Below, piece after piece: positions 7,090 to 16,907 of a stretch of 64,000 nt of DNA; positions within the stretch are counted from its first letter, which is position 1; every line of letters starts with the position of its first letter. Position numbers and translations under genes: made by a program. The stretch lies in the NCBI RefSeq assembly GCF_030269925.1, contig NC_085124.1, positions 15,893,420 to 15,957,419 of the forward strand, read 5' to 3'. Under the pieces are notes generated by a model. It was not told the origin of the DNA. It saw only the letters and a list, made by a program, of their open reading frames with translations, and ran no database searches. Origin of the DNA: Bombyx mori. Taxonomy: Eukaryota; Arthropoda; Insecta; Lepidoptera; Bombycidae.

Positions 7090-8970
7090 GGTCGATCCAG
7101 TGCATCGGACACGGTGGGGCGATGTACCGCTTCCCCGTCGAGCGCGGTGTTCCGCAGGGGTCCGTCCTGGGCCCCCTGCTGTGGAACATCGGCTACGACT
7201 GGGTCCTGCGGGGCGTCATTCGGGGACCCCTCCCCGGGCTCAGCGTAATTTGTTACGCTGACGACACGTTGGTCGTAGCTCCGGGGAGGGACTACCGGGA
7301 GTCTGCCCGTCTGGCGTGCGCAGGCGTGGCACACGTCGTCACCAGGATCCGACGGTTGGGGCTCGAGGTGGCGCTCGACAAAACCCAGGCCCTGATGTTT
7401 CACGGGCCGGGACGAGCGCCGCCTGTGGGCGCCCACCTCGTGATCGGAGGCGTCCGCGTCGGGGTCGGGGTGACCGGTCTTCGGTACCTCGGCCTCGAAC
7501 TGGACGGTCGGTGGAACTTCCGCGCTCACTTTGAGAAGTTGGGCCCTCGACTGATGGCGACGGCCGGCTCTCTGAGCCGGCTTCTTCCAAACGTCGGGGG
7601 TCCCGATCAGGTGGCGCGCCGCCTCTACATGGGGGTGGTGCGGTCGATGGCACTATACGGCGCTCCCGTATGGTGCCACGCCCTGACCCGCGAGAACGTC
7701 GCGGCGCTGCGACGTCCGCAGCGCGCGATCGCGGTCAGGGCGATCCGAGGATACCGCACCGTCTCCTTCGAGGCGGCGTGCTTGCTCGCCGGGGCGCCAC
7801 CCTGGGACCTGGAGGCGGAGGCGCTCGCTGCCGATTACCGGTGGCGTAGCGACCTTCGCTCTAGGGGGGAAGGGCGCCCCGGCGAAGGTGTAGTTCGAGC
7901 GCGGAGGCTCCACTCTCGGCGGTCCGTGCTGGAGGCGTGGTCTCGCCGCTTGGCGGACCCGTCGGCCGGCCTCCGAACCGTCGAGGCGGTCCGCCCGGTT
8001 CTCGCGGACTGGGTGGGCCGCGACCGCGGATGCCTCACCTTCCGGCTAACGCAGATGCTTACCGGCCATGGTTGTTTCGGCCGGTACTTGCACAAGATAG
8101 CCGGAAGGGAACCGACGGCGCAGTGCCACCACTGCGCGGACCGCGACGAGGAAGACACAGCGGAACATACATTGGCGCGTTGCTCTGGATTCGACGAGCA
8201 ACGCGCCGCCCTCGTCGCGGTCATAGGTGAGGACCTCTCGCTGCCGCGCGTCGTGGCTACGATGCTCGGCAGCGACGCGTCCTGGAAGGCGATGCTCGAC
8301 TTCTGCGAGTCCACCATCTCGCAGAAGGAGGCGGCGGAGCGAGAGAGGGAGAGCTCTTCCCTTTCCGCACCGATCCGTCGCCGTCGAGCCGGGGGCCGGA
8401 GGCGGGAATACGCCCGTACGTCCCGGCCCCTGTAGGTGGCGGTCTCCCCCCGGTGAAGGTTAAGGGGCGACCTGAGGGGGTGAGGCCGCGCGGCGCGCTA
8501 CCAGCACTCTAGCGCGCTGCCGTGGAGTGATTAGAGCGACCGGTCGACGGTGTATCGCGTCCCGACCCGGCAGGCTGGTTCTGGTCCAGCGGGGTATTCC
8601 GGGACACCAGCGGCACCGTCTGGGCGGCCCGACGGGCTGCCGTACCGAGACGGCCGACGTTTCAGAGCCTTCGATTCGCCTCGAAGGCTCCGTCGGCTGG
8701 GCGTCCTTGGGGTGAGCCGCGCCGTCTGGTTGTAGTGTTGACCGCGGTAGCCCCCCTACCTCATCCGGGTTCTGACCTCGGAGGGGATCGGACGTCGGGT
8801 GTAAGAGTGCAGGGGAGTCGTTTAGTGGGTGGGCTCTAAAATCCTTGGGCCCGCGGTCTGCTCACAACACCATGCAGATCGTTGAGTCTCACATACCCCG
8901 CGCGCCCCTTTTGCGCGGGGACCTCGTAGGAGGTTCGGCCCTCTACCCGAAAAAAAAAAAAAAAAAAAAA
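7090..8970 (+). mobile_element. Element A2: 5'-truncated family A LINE
   Basis: Starts inside the RT region of ORF2 and runs through a complete 3' UTR to a 21-base poly(A) (8950-8970). The junction with A1 reads A(n)GGTCGATCC; the intact element has AGGTCGATCC here, so the truncation point overlaps the post-poly(A) AGGT by microhomology and no TTAGG unit is kept. It is closer to A4/A7 than to A1 at some sites (for example WCHALTREN instead of WCRALTRKN). Confidence 0.88.
7092..8435 (+). pseudogene. A2 truncated ORF2 (RT thumb to C-terminus)
   Basis: In-frame remainder of ORF2 beginning at SIQCIGHGG, about residue 638 of A1 ORF2. It retains GVPQGSVLGP, YADD and the C-terminal CCHC finger but lacks the endonuclease and RT motif A, so it cannot act alone. 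A frame opening at 6960 in the A1 3' UTR reads through the A1 poly(A) as a lysine run and into this fragment; I treat that 491-codon reading as a coincidence of the junction, not a gene. Confidence 0.85.
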
Positions 8971-8974
8971 GGTT

Positions 8975-9854
8975 CCCGGGACCTGGGCGGGCCCCCCGGC
9001 GCGCACTCAGCGTGGTCGGGGGCTCCGTCTGTGGGGGAGTTTTGCTGGACTTCCACCGGGCGCGTCCGTAGGTGGCGGATAACGGGCTTCTGGGAGCAGT
9101 CACACTCCCAGGGGTATCGCTCCTTCTTTCTCGTCGTGTCACGGCGGGGGAGATTGAGCGACGCGGACCAAAACCAGCACGGGGGGTTCCGGGCTCTCCA
9201 CGCCCTTCACTGGCTGAAGGGTGTTTCTTCTGGGGATGCCTGGGCCTCCTCGTTTCCATCTTCCCCCTTCGTTTTTATCTTCCCCTTTATGTTATTTTGT
9301 TTTATTTTCTGTTTGTTTTGCCTTCTTTTGTTTTATTTGTCTTTTTGGTTTTACTTTTTCTTTTGTTTTTTCATCTTTTTGTTTTGGGGCCACGTCCGAA
9401 CTATTTTCGGCGTGACCCACCGGAGGTGGCGGGCCGCTCTTGGTCTGCCTTCGTCGTTGAGAAAGCGAGCCGGCGTTGTTTGCGCTTCTTCCGGCCGCTG
9501 GTCGCCATGTCCCCGGCTGCACAGCTACAGGGGAACGCCCTCCAGAGGGGGGTACCGGTATACCGGCGTGGCTTCGTGGATTGGTGCTCACTCGAGCGTA
9601 GGGCGGTGGTCTGTCGTGCTGCTCGTTGCACTCGATGGACTGCCGGCCAACCCGTAATCCTCACCGTAGTGGGGGACGGGGGCCGCTGCCGCGAGGTACG
9701 GGGCCGCGAGGACGTAAACCTCTATAAAAAATACCCCAATCTTAAGCTCTGGCGCCCGGCGATGGGATGCATGGCTGGTGGGAGACCAGTCGCGAGGGCG
9801 TCCCAGGGGACCGTACCCCTGGCTAATAAAAACAGGAAATAACATAATGAAAAA
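8975..9854 (+). promoter_or_regulatory. 5' UTR of B1 with U-rich tract
   Basis: Begins with the GC-rich stem shared with family A (CCCCCCGGC pairing with the GGGGG-rich arm). It lacks the TAGG-loop hairpin of A. From about 9240 to 9390 it has a striking T-rich/pyrimidine tract in an otherwise GC-rich element; A has a shorter C/T-rich tract at the same place. The palindrome CCGGTATACCGG is at 9555-9566, and a CCAGGGG/CCCCTGG hairpin is at 9803-9822, followed by AATAAA at 9825-9830. A second ATG eight bases before the ORF1 ATG is in another frame. Confidence 0.65.
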
Positions 9855-11993
9855 ATGTCCAGTTATAAAGATGATTTACCCCAGGAGGGTACCTCCCGCT
9901 CCGCGGGGGGAGAATCCCTCCGTGCGGCCGAGCGATCGGCCGCACGCTGCCCCTCGTCTTCTGGGGGGGGCAATAACTGTTCGAAGAGGTCCGTGAAGGA
10001 CGGTGGTAGGGTGTCCGCGAAGGACGGAGAAAAAGAACGTCGAGGAGGGTCCGTGAAGGACAACGAAGCAACAAACGTCTTGTCGGACGATAGCATGGCG
10101 ACGGCCAGCTCGGGCCGTTCGTCGCTGACCGGAAGCCGAAGAAAGAGGCTGAAGGGCTCCAGCACGGAGTGCTCAGAGAGCAGCTCCGGTGAAGAGACGG
10201 CGTGCTCAGCCGGAAGAGCCGCCTCCAAAACCCCATCAAAGAGGGGCAGAGGAAGACCGCCCACAACCGGGCAGTACGTTGGCCTCGCCGCCGCCAAGGA
10301 GGCGTATGTGAAGGCCCAACGAGAGGAGCTGGCGCTGCGCGCCGAGAGAGAGGTCACCGAGAGTGTCCGAAAGCTGCGAGTGAGGGAGGACGCCGTCGCG
10401 GGCAGCACGGGGGAACCAGCACTCGACCCCGAACGCCGACTAGACGAGTCCGCGAAGCTGGCCGTAGCAATCGCGGCCAAGTCTGGGAACCTGAAGGGCA
10501 CATACGTACGTGCCCTGAAGGAGATGGCTGCCGCCATTCGGGAGGCCAAGGAAGAGATGGCAGCAAGGACTACCGACGGTGAGACGAAGAGGCTGCAGGA
10601 GCTCTGCAGGAGGCAGGAGGCCGAGATCCTGCACCTCAAGAATGCGATCGCCGACATGAGGTCGGAGATGGCGCGCCTGGCCCAGGCCGTGGGATCGCCG
10701 GCAGCCGTCCCCGCCCCCGTACCCGCCCCCGCCCCGATCCAACGGAGCGACGACGAGGAGGAGCGGCGCCTCCAGCGCATCATGCGTGCGGTCGGCACCA
10801 TGCTGGATGCGCGCCTCTCTGGGCTGGAAGCGCGACTGCCTCCAGAGCCCAGGATGAGACCACCCCTGGCCGCAGACCACAGGAGAAGCCGCGGTCAAGA
10901 AAAGACGCCGACACCACCAACGGCAGCAGAATCAATGCCGACGCCCGGACCAACAGCTGCGGTCGCGACGGCGGCACCCAACGGTGGTGGCCCGCAGAAA
11001 AAGAAGGCGCCGAAAAGCAGGCAGCAGCCGGCTCAACCAGAACCACGGACATTCCCCCCCGCCCCAGCTGCTCTGACGGAAGCCTGGACGACGGTAGCCC
11101 GAAGAGGCGCCAAGCCGAGGACGGCGACGGCGACCGGCACCGTGCCCGCTCCACCGCCCCTGAAGGAAAAGAAGAAGAGACTCCGGCCACCCCGTTCGCA
11201 GGCAGTTATTGTCAAGCTGCAGCCGGAGGCCGTCGAGCGCGGAGTCACCTATCGGGCAGTCCTCGCCGAGGCCAGGGCTAAAATTGATCCGGCAGAGCTG
11301 GGGATCCCTATCCAGCGGATACGCTCGGCGGTGACGGGAGCAAAGGTATTGGTCGTAGACGGCGCCGACCAAAACGAAAAAGCTGATTTGCTGGCGGAGA
11401 AATTACGGGAGGTTTTGCCCTCGGACAGCATTGTCGTCTCGAGGCCGACAATAACGGCCGCTGTCAGACTGAGCGGCCTCGACGAATCCATATCCCGGGA
11501 GGAGCTTGTTGCCGAGGTCGCCAGGATTGGAGAGTGCCCCCCCGACATTGTGAAGGTTGGGGAAATAAAAATGGGTCCCGGAGGCACTGGCCAGGTCTTG
11601 GTCAGATGCCCCATAGCGGGTGTCAAAAAAATATTGGCCGTCGAAAAGCTGCGGATCGGATGGAGCGTCCTTCGCGTGCAACTCCTCGAGACGAGGCGCC
11701 TGCAGTGCTACCGCTGCCACGCGCTGGGCCACGTGAGTGCCCGCTGCCCATCGTCGGTGGACCGCAGTGGTGAGTGCTACCGCTGCGGCCAGACCGGCCA
11801 CAAGTCCGCGGGCTGCGCGCTCACCCCGCACTGTACAATCTGCGCCGGCGCCGGTAGGCCTGCAGCGCACGTCTCCGGGGGCAAGGCTTGCGCCAAGCCC
11901 CCGAAACAAAGGCAACAGAGGAGCAGCGCCGCCGAAGAGAAACGGCGGAGTCAGCCCGGTACGGCTACGGTGACACCAATGGACGACGAATAA
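9855..11993 (+). CDS. B1 ORF1: Gag-like RNA-binding protein, 712 aa
   Basis: Family B counterpart of A ORF1. The N-terminus shares LPQEGTSRSAGGESLRA with A. A basic/acidic low-complexity stretch follows (GRVSAKDGEKERRGGSVKD), then a predicted coiled coil at ~240-279 (KRLQELCRRQEAEILHL), a Pro/Ala-rich linker at ~283-390, and a conserved AWTTVARRG motif also found in A. Three zinc knuckles lie at 618-679: CYRCHALGHVSARC, CYRCGQTGHKSAGC and a CTIC...H...C third finger. Expected role: RNP formation with its own RNA and telomere targeting. Stop codon overlaps the ORF2 start (UAAUG). Confidence 0.9.
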   Translation: MSSYKDDLPQEGTSRSAGGESLRAAERSAARCPSSSGGGNNCSKRSVKDGGRVSAKDGEKERRGGSVKDNEATNVLSDDSMATASSGRSSLTGSRRKRLKGSSTECSESSSGEETACSAGRAASKTPSKRGRGRPPTTGQYVGLAAAKEAYVKAQREELALRAEREVTESVRKLRVREDAVAGSTGEPALDPERRLDESAKLAVAIAAKSGNLKGTYVRALKEMAAAIREAKEEMAARTTDGETKRLQELCRRQEAEILHLKNAIADMRSEMARLAQAVGSPAAVPAPVPAPAPIQRSDDEEERRLQRIMRAVGTMLDARLSGLEARLPPEPRMRPPLAADHRRSRGQEKTPTPPTAAESMPTPGPTAAVATAAPNGGGPQKKKAPKSRQQPAQPEPRTFPPAPAALTEAWTTVARRGAKPRTATATGTVPAPPPLKEKKKRLRPPRSQAVIVKLQPEAVERGVTYRAVLAEARAKIDPAELGIPIQRIRSAVTGAKVLVVDGADQNEKADLLAEKLREVLPSDSIVVSRPTITAAVRLSGLDESISREELVAEVARIGECPPDIVKVGEIKMGPGGTGQVLVRCPIAGVKKILAVEKLRIGWSVLRVQLLETRRLQCYRCHALGHVSARCPSSVDRSGECYRCGQTGHKSAGCALTPHCTICAGAGRPAAHVSGGKACAKPPKQRQQRSSAAEEKRRSQPGTATVTPMDDE

Positions 11994-14900
11994 TGACCAG
12001 CAGCCCGTATCATATTTTACAGGGCAACCTCAATCGCTCCGCCAGAGCTCAGGACCTGCTGATCCAGAGCATGGCGGAGCGGTTGACCCATCTGGCGGTC
12101 GTCGCCGAGCCCTACCGGGTCCCTTCGGTTCCCGACTGGGCGGGAGATATTGACGGCCTGGTGGCCGTGGTCCAGCGTCGGTCAGCGGTGGGCGCTCCGC
12201 CCGAATTCGACGTCGTACAGAGGGGTCGGGGCTTCGTCGCAGTCTTCTGGGCGGGCTTGCTCGTCGTCGGGGTGTACTTCTCCCCCAACCGGCCGCTCGC
12301 CGAATTCGAGTCCTTTCTCGACGAACTCGGTCAGGTCGTGGGGAGGTCGCGCTCAAGGCGCGCGCTCGTTCTCGGAGACCTCAACGCGAAGTCGTCCGCT
12401 TGGGGTTCCCCGGTCACCTGTCCCAGGGGACGGGAGACGGAGGAGTGGTTGGTCGGGAGCGGTCTCGTTGTCCTCAACCGTGGCGCCGAGAACACATGCG
12501 TCCGTCGTTCGGGTGGGTCCGTGGTGGATGTGTCTTTTGCGACCCCCGACGTCGCGCGCCGCGTCTGCGGTTGGGAGGTGTTGGTCGACGTGGAGACGCT
12601 CTCCGACCACCGCTACATTGGTTTCCGTGTGGCCGCGGCCCCGGAGTCTTCTTCGGTAACGACTTTGCCCTTTGGTGGCGGCGTGGAGGGCCCGCGCTGG
12701 GCCCTGAAGCGCCTCGACACGGAGCGGCTGCAGGAGGCGGCCGTCGTCCAGGCCTGGCGGTTGGACTCCCTGGGCGAGCCGGCGGACGTGCGCGAGGGTG
12801 CGGAGCGGCTGCGCGAGGCGATGTCGCGAGTCTGCGACTACGCCATGCCCCGCGTCCGAGCGTACGCGCCGAGGCGCCAAGTCTACTGGTGGAACGAGGG
12901 GATCGCTGGCCTGCGACGCCGATGCGCCGGTAGTCGCCGAAAATATCAACACCTTCGTCGTCGGAGGCGCCGGGACGAGGAAGAAGAGGACCGGGCGTAC
13001 GAGGAGTACCGGGAGGACGTGCGGGCCCTGCGCGTCGCCATTGGAGAGGCGAAGGAGGCGGCGTGGAAGGAGCTTTTGGAGACGCTGGACCGCGACCCGT
13101 GGGGGCGACCGTATCGCCTCGCGCGGAGCACAATGCGCTCTTGGGCCCCGCCCGCGACGAGCACCCTGCCGCCTGACATCGTTCGGCACGTGATTGGGGG
13201 ACTGTTTCCGGACGCACCTGGAACTCCCTTCGTTCCCCCCGTCATGATAACACCGACAACCGGAGCTCAGATTGGTGCAGAAGAGGAGGAGGTGTCGCCG
13301 GCGGAATTTGGTGCGGCCATCGAAAAAATGAAGGCGAGGAGGACGGCGCCAGGTCCCGATGGACTGTCGAATCGGGCCTGGGCGCTGGCATTACAGACTG
13401 AGGGTGGTCTGGGACCTGTCCTCCGAGGGCTGCTCAGCAGGTGCCTCCGAGAGGGCAGGTTCCCGGAAGAATGGAAGACGGGTCGGTTGGTCCTCATCCC
13501 CAAGGAGGGGCGCCCCAGAGACCAGCCATCGGGGTATCGCCCAATAGTCGTGCTGAGCGAGGCCGGCAAGCTTCTCGAGCGCGTCGTTGCCGGTCGCCTC
13601 GTGCGGCACCTTGAAAATGTCGGGCCAAATCTGGCCGACTCTCAGTACGGGTTCCGGAGGGGTCGCTCGACCTTGGACGCGGTCCAGCGCGTCCGCGACC
13701 TCTCCGACCAGGCGTGCTCCCGGGGAGGCGTGTTGTTGGCGGTGTCTATAGACATATCCAACGCCTTCAATACGATCCCCTGGAGCACGATCCTGGAGTC
13801 GTTAAGGTTTCACCGCGTCCCCACCGGTCTCCGGAACCTGATCGAGGATTACCTCGCAGGGCGGGCTGTGGTCTTCCCCGAACGGAGGGGGTGGGGACAC
13901 AAAGCGGTCTCGTGTGGTGTCCCGCAGGGGTCGGTTCTGGGTCCGCTCCTGTGGGACGTCGGGTTCGACTGGGTCCTCCGCGGGGCTAACCTGCGTGGCG
14001 TGCAGGTCATCTGCTACGCCGACGACACGCTGGTGACGGCCCGCGGAGACGACTACCGTTCGGCGTCGATTCTGGCTGCGGCTGCGGTGGCAACAGTCGT
14101 AGCCAGAATCAGGAAGCTCGGCCTGGAGGTCGCCCTGCACAAGTCCGAGGCCGTGTGTTTTCACCCGGCTCGGAAGGGGCCTCCTCCCGGCGCGAGCATA
14201 ACCATTGGAGGGACTGCGATCGCTGTCCGGTCCCAACTTAAATATCTGGGGCTCGTGCTGGACAGCAGGTGGAGTTTTGACCGGCATTTTGATGTACTGG
14301 TCCCGAAATTGCTCGGGGCGGCGGGTGCCTTAGCCCGCTTGCTCCCGAACATTGGAGGAGGAGGAAAGTCGGTCCGGCGTCTTTACCTGGGAGTGGTGCG
14401 GAGCATGGCCCTGTACGGCGCTCCCGTCTGGTCGCCCACGCTCTCCGCTCGCAACGCGGCCCTCTTGCAGAGGGTTCAGAGGGTGCTGGCGGTGAGGGTC
14501 GTGCGGGGCTACCGCACCATTTCGACGGAGGTCGCTTGTGCCCTCGCCGGTTCCCTTCCGTGGGAGTACGAGGCCGAGGTCCTGGCCGCGGTGTACCGGC
14601 GCAGGGCGCAATCTTTGGGTCGGGGAAGTGTGCCCCGTCTGTCTGTCGTCGCCCGATGGAGGCGTGCTGCGCGTCGCGTGGCAACGTTGAAGTGGAAAGA
14701 GAGGCTGGCTGCAGAGGAGATCCACCGTGGTTCTCGAACCCGGCGGCGCACCCTCGCAGCCCTGGTGCCCGTGTTGGAGGCCTGGATTGACAGGCGTCAC
14801 GGCGTGATCGATTTCCGGCTCACGCAGGTCCTCTCGGGGCATGGCTGCTTCGGGAGGTACTTGTGGCGGGTCGGGAGAGAGCCGCATCCCGGATGCCACC

Positions 14901-15196
14901 AATGCGGGCATCCAGACGACGACGCGCAGCACGCCCTCGAAGCGTGCCCGAGGTGGGAGTATCCGCGGCAGTCACTCGTCGCGGTGCTCGGGGCAGACTT
15001 AAGTTTGCCGGTCGTAGTGTCCCGCATGGTCGAGGACGAGCGTTGCTGGAGAGCGATGGCCGACTATGCGGACCTGATCATGACGCTCCGCGAAACGGAG
15101 GAGCGAGAAAGAGAGTGCGACCCGAATTCAGTCGCGCTCAGGCGAAAGAGACGGGGTGGGCGGCGCGGGCGAAGGGCCCCCGCTCAGCTCCCGTAA
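11993..15196 (+). CDS. B1 ORF2: endonuclease / reverse transcriptase, 1067 aa
   Basis: Start chosen at the ATG of the UAAUG junction; the frame is open further upstream inside ORF1 but only with a non-AUG start. Endonuclease ~1-215: ILQGNLNRSARAQDLL, AEPY (E39), GDLN at 128-131, SDH at 204-206. RT ~470-790: GYRPIVVLSEAGKLLE, QYGFRRGRSTLDA, motif A IDISNAFN (D587), GVPQGSVLGPLLWD, YADD at 675-678, YLGLVLDSRWSF. C-terminal finger CX2CX8HX4C (C968, C971, H980, C985), two residues shorter between C and H than in A. No RNase H. Frame intact with all catalytic residues. Confidence 0.92.
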   Translation: MTSSPYHILQGNLNRSARAQDLLIQSMAERLTHLAVVAEPYRVPSVPDWAGDIDGLVAVVQRRSAVGAPPEFDVVQRGRGFVAVFWAGLLVVGVYFSPNRPLAEFESFLDELGQVVGRSRSRRALVLGDLNAKSSAWGSPVTCPRGRETEEWLVGSGLVVLNRGAENTCVRRSGGSVVDVSFATPDVARRVCGWEVLVDVETLSDHRYIGFRVAAAPESSSVTTLPFGGGVEGPRWALKRLDTERLQEAAVVQAWRLDSLGEPADVREGAERLREAMSRVCDYAMPRVRAYAPRRQVYWWNEGIAGLRRRCAGSRRKYQHLRRRRRRDEEEEDRAYEEYREDVRALRVAIGEAKEAAWKELLETLDRDPWGRPYRLARSTMRSWAPPATSTLPPDIVRHVIGGLFPDAPGTPFVPPVMITPTTGAQIGAEEEEVSPAEFGAAIEKMKARRTAPGPDGLSNRAWALALQTEGGLGPVLRGLLSRCLREGRFPEEWKTGRLVLIPKEGRPRDQPSGYRPIVVLSEAGKLLERVVAGRLVRHLENVGPNLADSQYGFRRGRSTLDAVQRVRDLSDQACSRGGVLLAVSIDISNAFNTIPWSTILESLRFHRVPTGLRNLIEDYLAGRAVVFPERRGWGHKAVSCGVPQGSVLGPLLWDVGFDWVLRGANLRGVQVICYADDTLVTARGDDYRSASILAAAAVATVVARIRKLGLEVALHKSEAVCFHPARKGPPPGASITIGGTAIAVRSQLKYLGLVLDSRWSFDRHFDVLVPKLLGAAGALARLLPNIGGGGKSVRRLYLGVVRSMALYGAPVWSPTLSARNAALLQRVQRVLAVRVVRGYRTISTEVACALAGSLPWEYEAEVLAAVYRRRAQSLGRGSVPRLSVVARWRRAARRVATLKWKERLAAEEIHRGSRTRRRTLAALVPVLEAWIDRRHGVIDFRLTQVLSGHGCFGRYLWRVGREPHPGCHQCGHPDDDAQHALEACPRWEYPRQSLVAVLGADLSLPVVVSRMVEDERCWRAMADYADLIMTLRETEERERECDPNSVALRRKRRGGRRGRRAPAQLP

Positions 15197-15657
15197 GGAA
15201 CGTCGGGCTTCGGGCGCGGGGGCGCCTGATGCTCGACACGATAGTCCAGTGGTGGTGATGAGGGTATAGGGCGCTGTGGCTCCGGTGCCTACCTCACGAA
15301 GAAGTTGCGGTCAGCAATGGCCGACGTTGATCCCGCCGTTCGTCAGGCTGGGAGCCGGTGTGGGGGGCCTGCGGGGCGCGTTTCCCTGCGGTATCGTAGG
15401 TTCCCCCTATGCCGGAAAGATAGGAGCTCGTTGGGTTTTAGTCGGTAGTCGTTAAGCTGGGCGGGTTCGGCGCGAGCTGAACTCAGCCCAGCGCGCCTTT
15501 TTCAAGGCGTAGTCTCCGTGGACTAATTGGTCGAGGGCGCGGACCTCGGTTCGCGACTTCTTCCTGTTTCTTCCACCGGAGGCGCGGAGTCCGACATAAC
15601 CCGGTCCGACCCCCGTCGGCCGGGTATCCGTAAAGACTGGGATTCCCCATCGATACC
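15197..15657 (+). promoter_or_regulatory. 3' UTR of family B (B1 copy)
   Basis: A 461-base 3' UTR with no resemblance to the family A 3' UTR. A long GC-rich hairpin at 15599-15625 pairs ACCCGG plus CCGAC with GTCGG plus CCGGGT around a CCCC loop, with one bulged T, 32 bases before the A tract. A further GCTGGGC/GCCCAGC stem lies at 15456-15492. Placing of a strong hairpin close to the poly(A) is the same as in A although the sequence differs. No AATAAA near the tail. Confidence 0.7.
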
Positions 15658-15677
15658 AAAAAAAAAAAAAAAAAAAA

Positions 15678-15776
15678 GGTTAGGTTAGGTTAGGTTAGGT
15701 TAGGTTAGGTTAGGTTAGGTTAGGTTAGGTTAGGTTAGGTTAGGTTAGGTTAGGTTAGGTTAGGTTAGGTTAGGTT
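15678..15776 (+). repeat. (TTAGG)n, 99 bp, between B1 and B2
   Basis: About 20 perfect telomere units between the poly(A) of B1 and the truncated 5' end of B2. It is the longest telomere-repeat spacer among the + strand elements before A7 and starts GGTTAGG directly after the A tract. Confidence 0.97.
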
Positions 15777-16888
15777 GTACGAGGCCGAGGTCCTGGCCGC
15801 GGTGTACCGGCGCAGGGCGCAATCTTTGGGTCGGGGAAGTGTGCCCCGTCTGTCTGTCGTCGCCCGATGGAGGCGTGCTGCGCGTCGCGTGGCAACGTTG
15901 AAGTGGAAAGAGAGGCTGGCTGCAGAGGAGATCCACCGTGGTTCTCGAACCCGGCGGCGCACCCTCGCAGCCCTGGTGCCCGTGTTGGACGCCTGGATTG
16001 ACAGGCGTCACGGCGTGCTCGATTTCCGGCTCACGCAGGTCCTCTCGGGGCATGGCTGCTTCGGGAGGTACTTGTGGCGGGTCGGGAGAGAGCCGCATCC
16101 CGGATGCCACCAATGCGGGCATCCAGACGACGACGCGCAGCACGCCCTCGAAGCGTGCCCGAGGTGGGAGTATCCGCGGCAGTCACTCGTCGCGGTGCTC
16201 GGGGCAGACTTAAGTTTGCCGGTCGTAGTGTCCCGCATGGTCGAGGACGAGCGTTGCTGGAGAGCGATGGCCGACTATGCGGACCTGGTCATGACGCTCC
16301 GCGAAACGGAGGAGCGAGAAAGAGAGTGCGACCCAAACTCAGTTGCACTCAGGCGAAAGAGGCGGGGTGGGCGGCGCGGGCGAAGGGCCCCCGCTCAGCT
16401 CCCGTAGGGACCGTCGGGCGTCGGGCGCGGGGGCACCTGATGCTCGACACGATAGTCCAGTGGTGGTGGTGAGGGTATAGGGCGCTGTGGCTCCGGTGCC
16501 TACCTCACGAAGAAGTTGCGGTCAGCAATGGCCGACGTTGATCCCGCCGTTCGTCAGGCTGGGAGCCGGTGTGGGGGGCCTGCGGGGCGCGTTTCCCTGC
16601 GGTATCGTGGGTTCCCCCTATGCCGGAAAGGAAGGAGCTCGTTGGGTTTTAGTCGGTAGTCGTTAAGCTGGGCGGGTTCGGCGCGAGCTGAACTTAGCCC
16701 AGCGCGCCTTTTTCAAGGCGTAGTCTCCGTGGACTAATTGGTCGAGGGCGCGGACCTCGGTTCGCGACTTCTTCCTCTTTGTTCCACCGGAGGCGCGGAG
16801 TCCGACATAACCCGGTCCGACCCCCGTCGGCCGGGTATCCGTAAAGACTGGGATTCCCCATCGATACCAAAAAAAAAAAAAAAAAAAA
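15777..16888 (+). mobile_element. Element B2: 5'-truncated family B LINE
   Basis: Begins at GTACGAGGCC within the 3' part of ORF2, right after GGTT, and keeps the full 3' UTR and a 20-base poly(A) (16869-16888). 3' UTR variants (AAGGAAGGAG, CTTAGCCC, CTCTTTGTTCC) match B3 and differ from B1, so B2 and B3 come from closer sources. Confidence 0.88.
15778..16407 (+). pseudogene. B2 truncated ORF2 C-terminus
   Basis: In-frame last ~209 residues of ORF2 starting YEAEVLAAVYRRR, equivalent to residue ~859 of B1 ORF2. It contains only the post-RT region and the CCHC finger (CHQC...H...C). No catalytic domain remains. One private change (LDAWIDRR instead of LEAWIDRR). Confidence 0.88.
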
Positions 16889-16907
16889 GGTTAGGTTAGG
16901 TTAGGTT
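16889..16907 (+). repeat. (TTAGG)n, 19 bp, between B2 and A3
   Basis: GGTTAGGTTAGGTTAGGTT between the B2 poly(A) and A3. It ends in TT, as at every other + strand 5' junction. Confidence 0.95.

Larger units (their letters stand above)
8975..15677 (+). mobile_element. Element B1: full-length SART-like telomeric LINE, family B
   Basis: Complete element: 5' UTR 8975-9854, ORF1 9855-11993, ORF2 11993-15196, 3' UTR 15197-15657, poly(A) 15658-15677. It starts with CCCGGGACCTGGGCGG immediately after GGTT, and its tail is followed by GGTTAGG repeats. Family B shares the first ~150 bases and several later 5' UTR blocks with family A, but ORFs are clearly diverged and the 3' UTR is unrelated. Same insertion site, orientation and UAAUG organisation as A. 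Confidence 0.9.

Noticed and set aside
6960..7091. Apparent N-terminal extension with a lysine run before the A2 RT fragment
   Set aside because: It is the A1 3' UTR and poly(A) read in frame by chance, not a coding exon.
9072..9842. Frames of ~200-270 codons with hydrophobic segments in the B 5' UTR
   Set aside because: The Phe/Leu/Val-rich segment is the translation of the U-rich tract; frames differ between B1 and B3 because of indels, so they are not conserved proteins.
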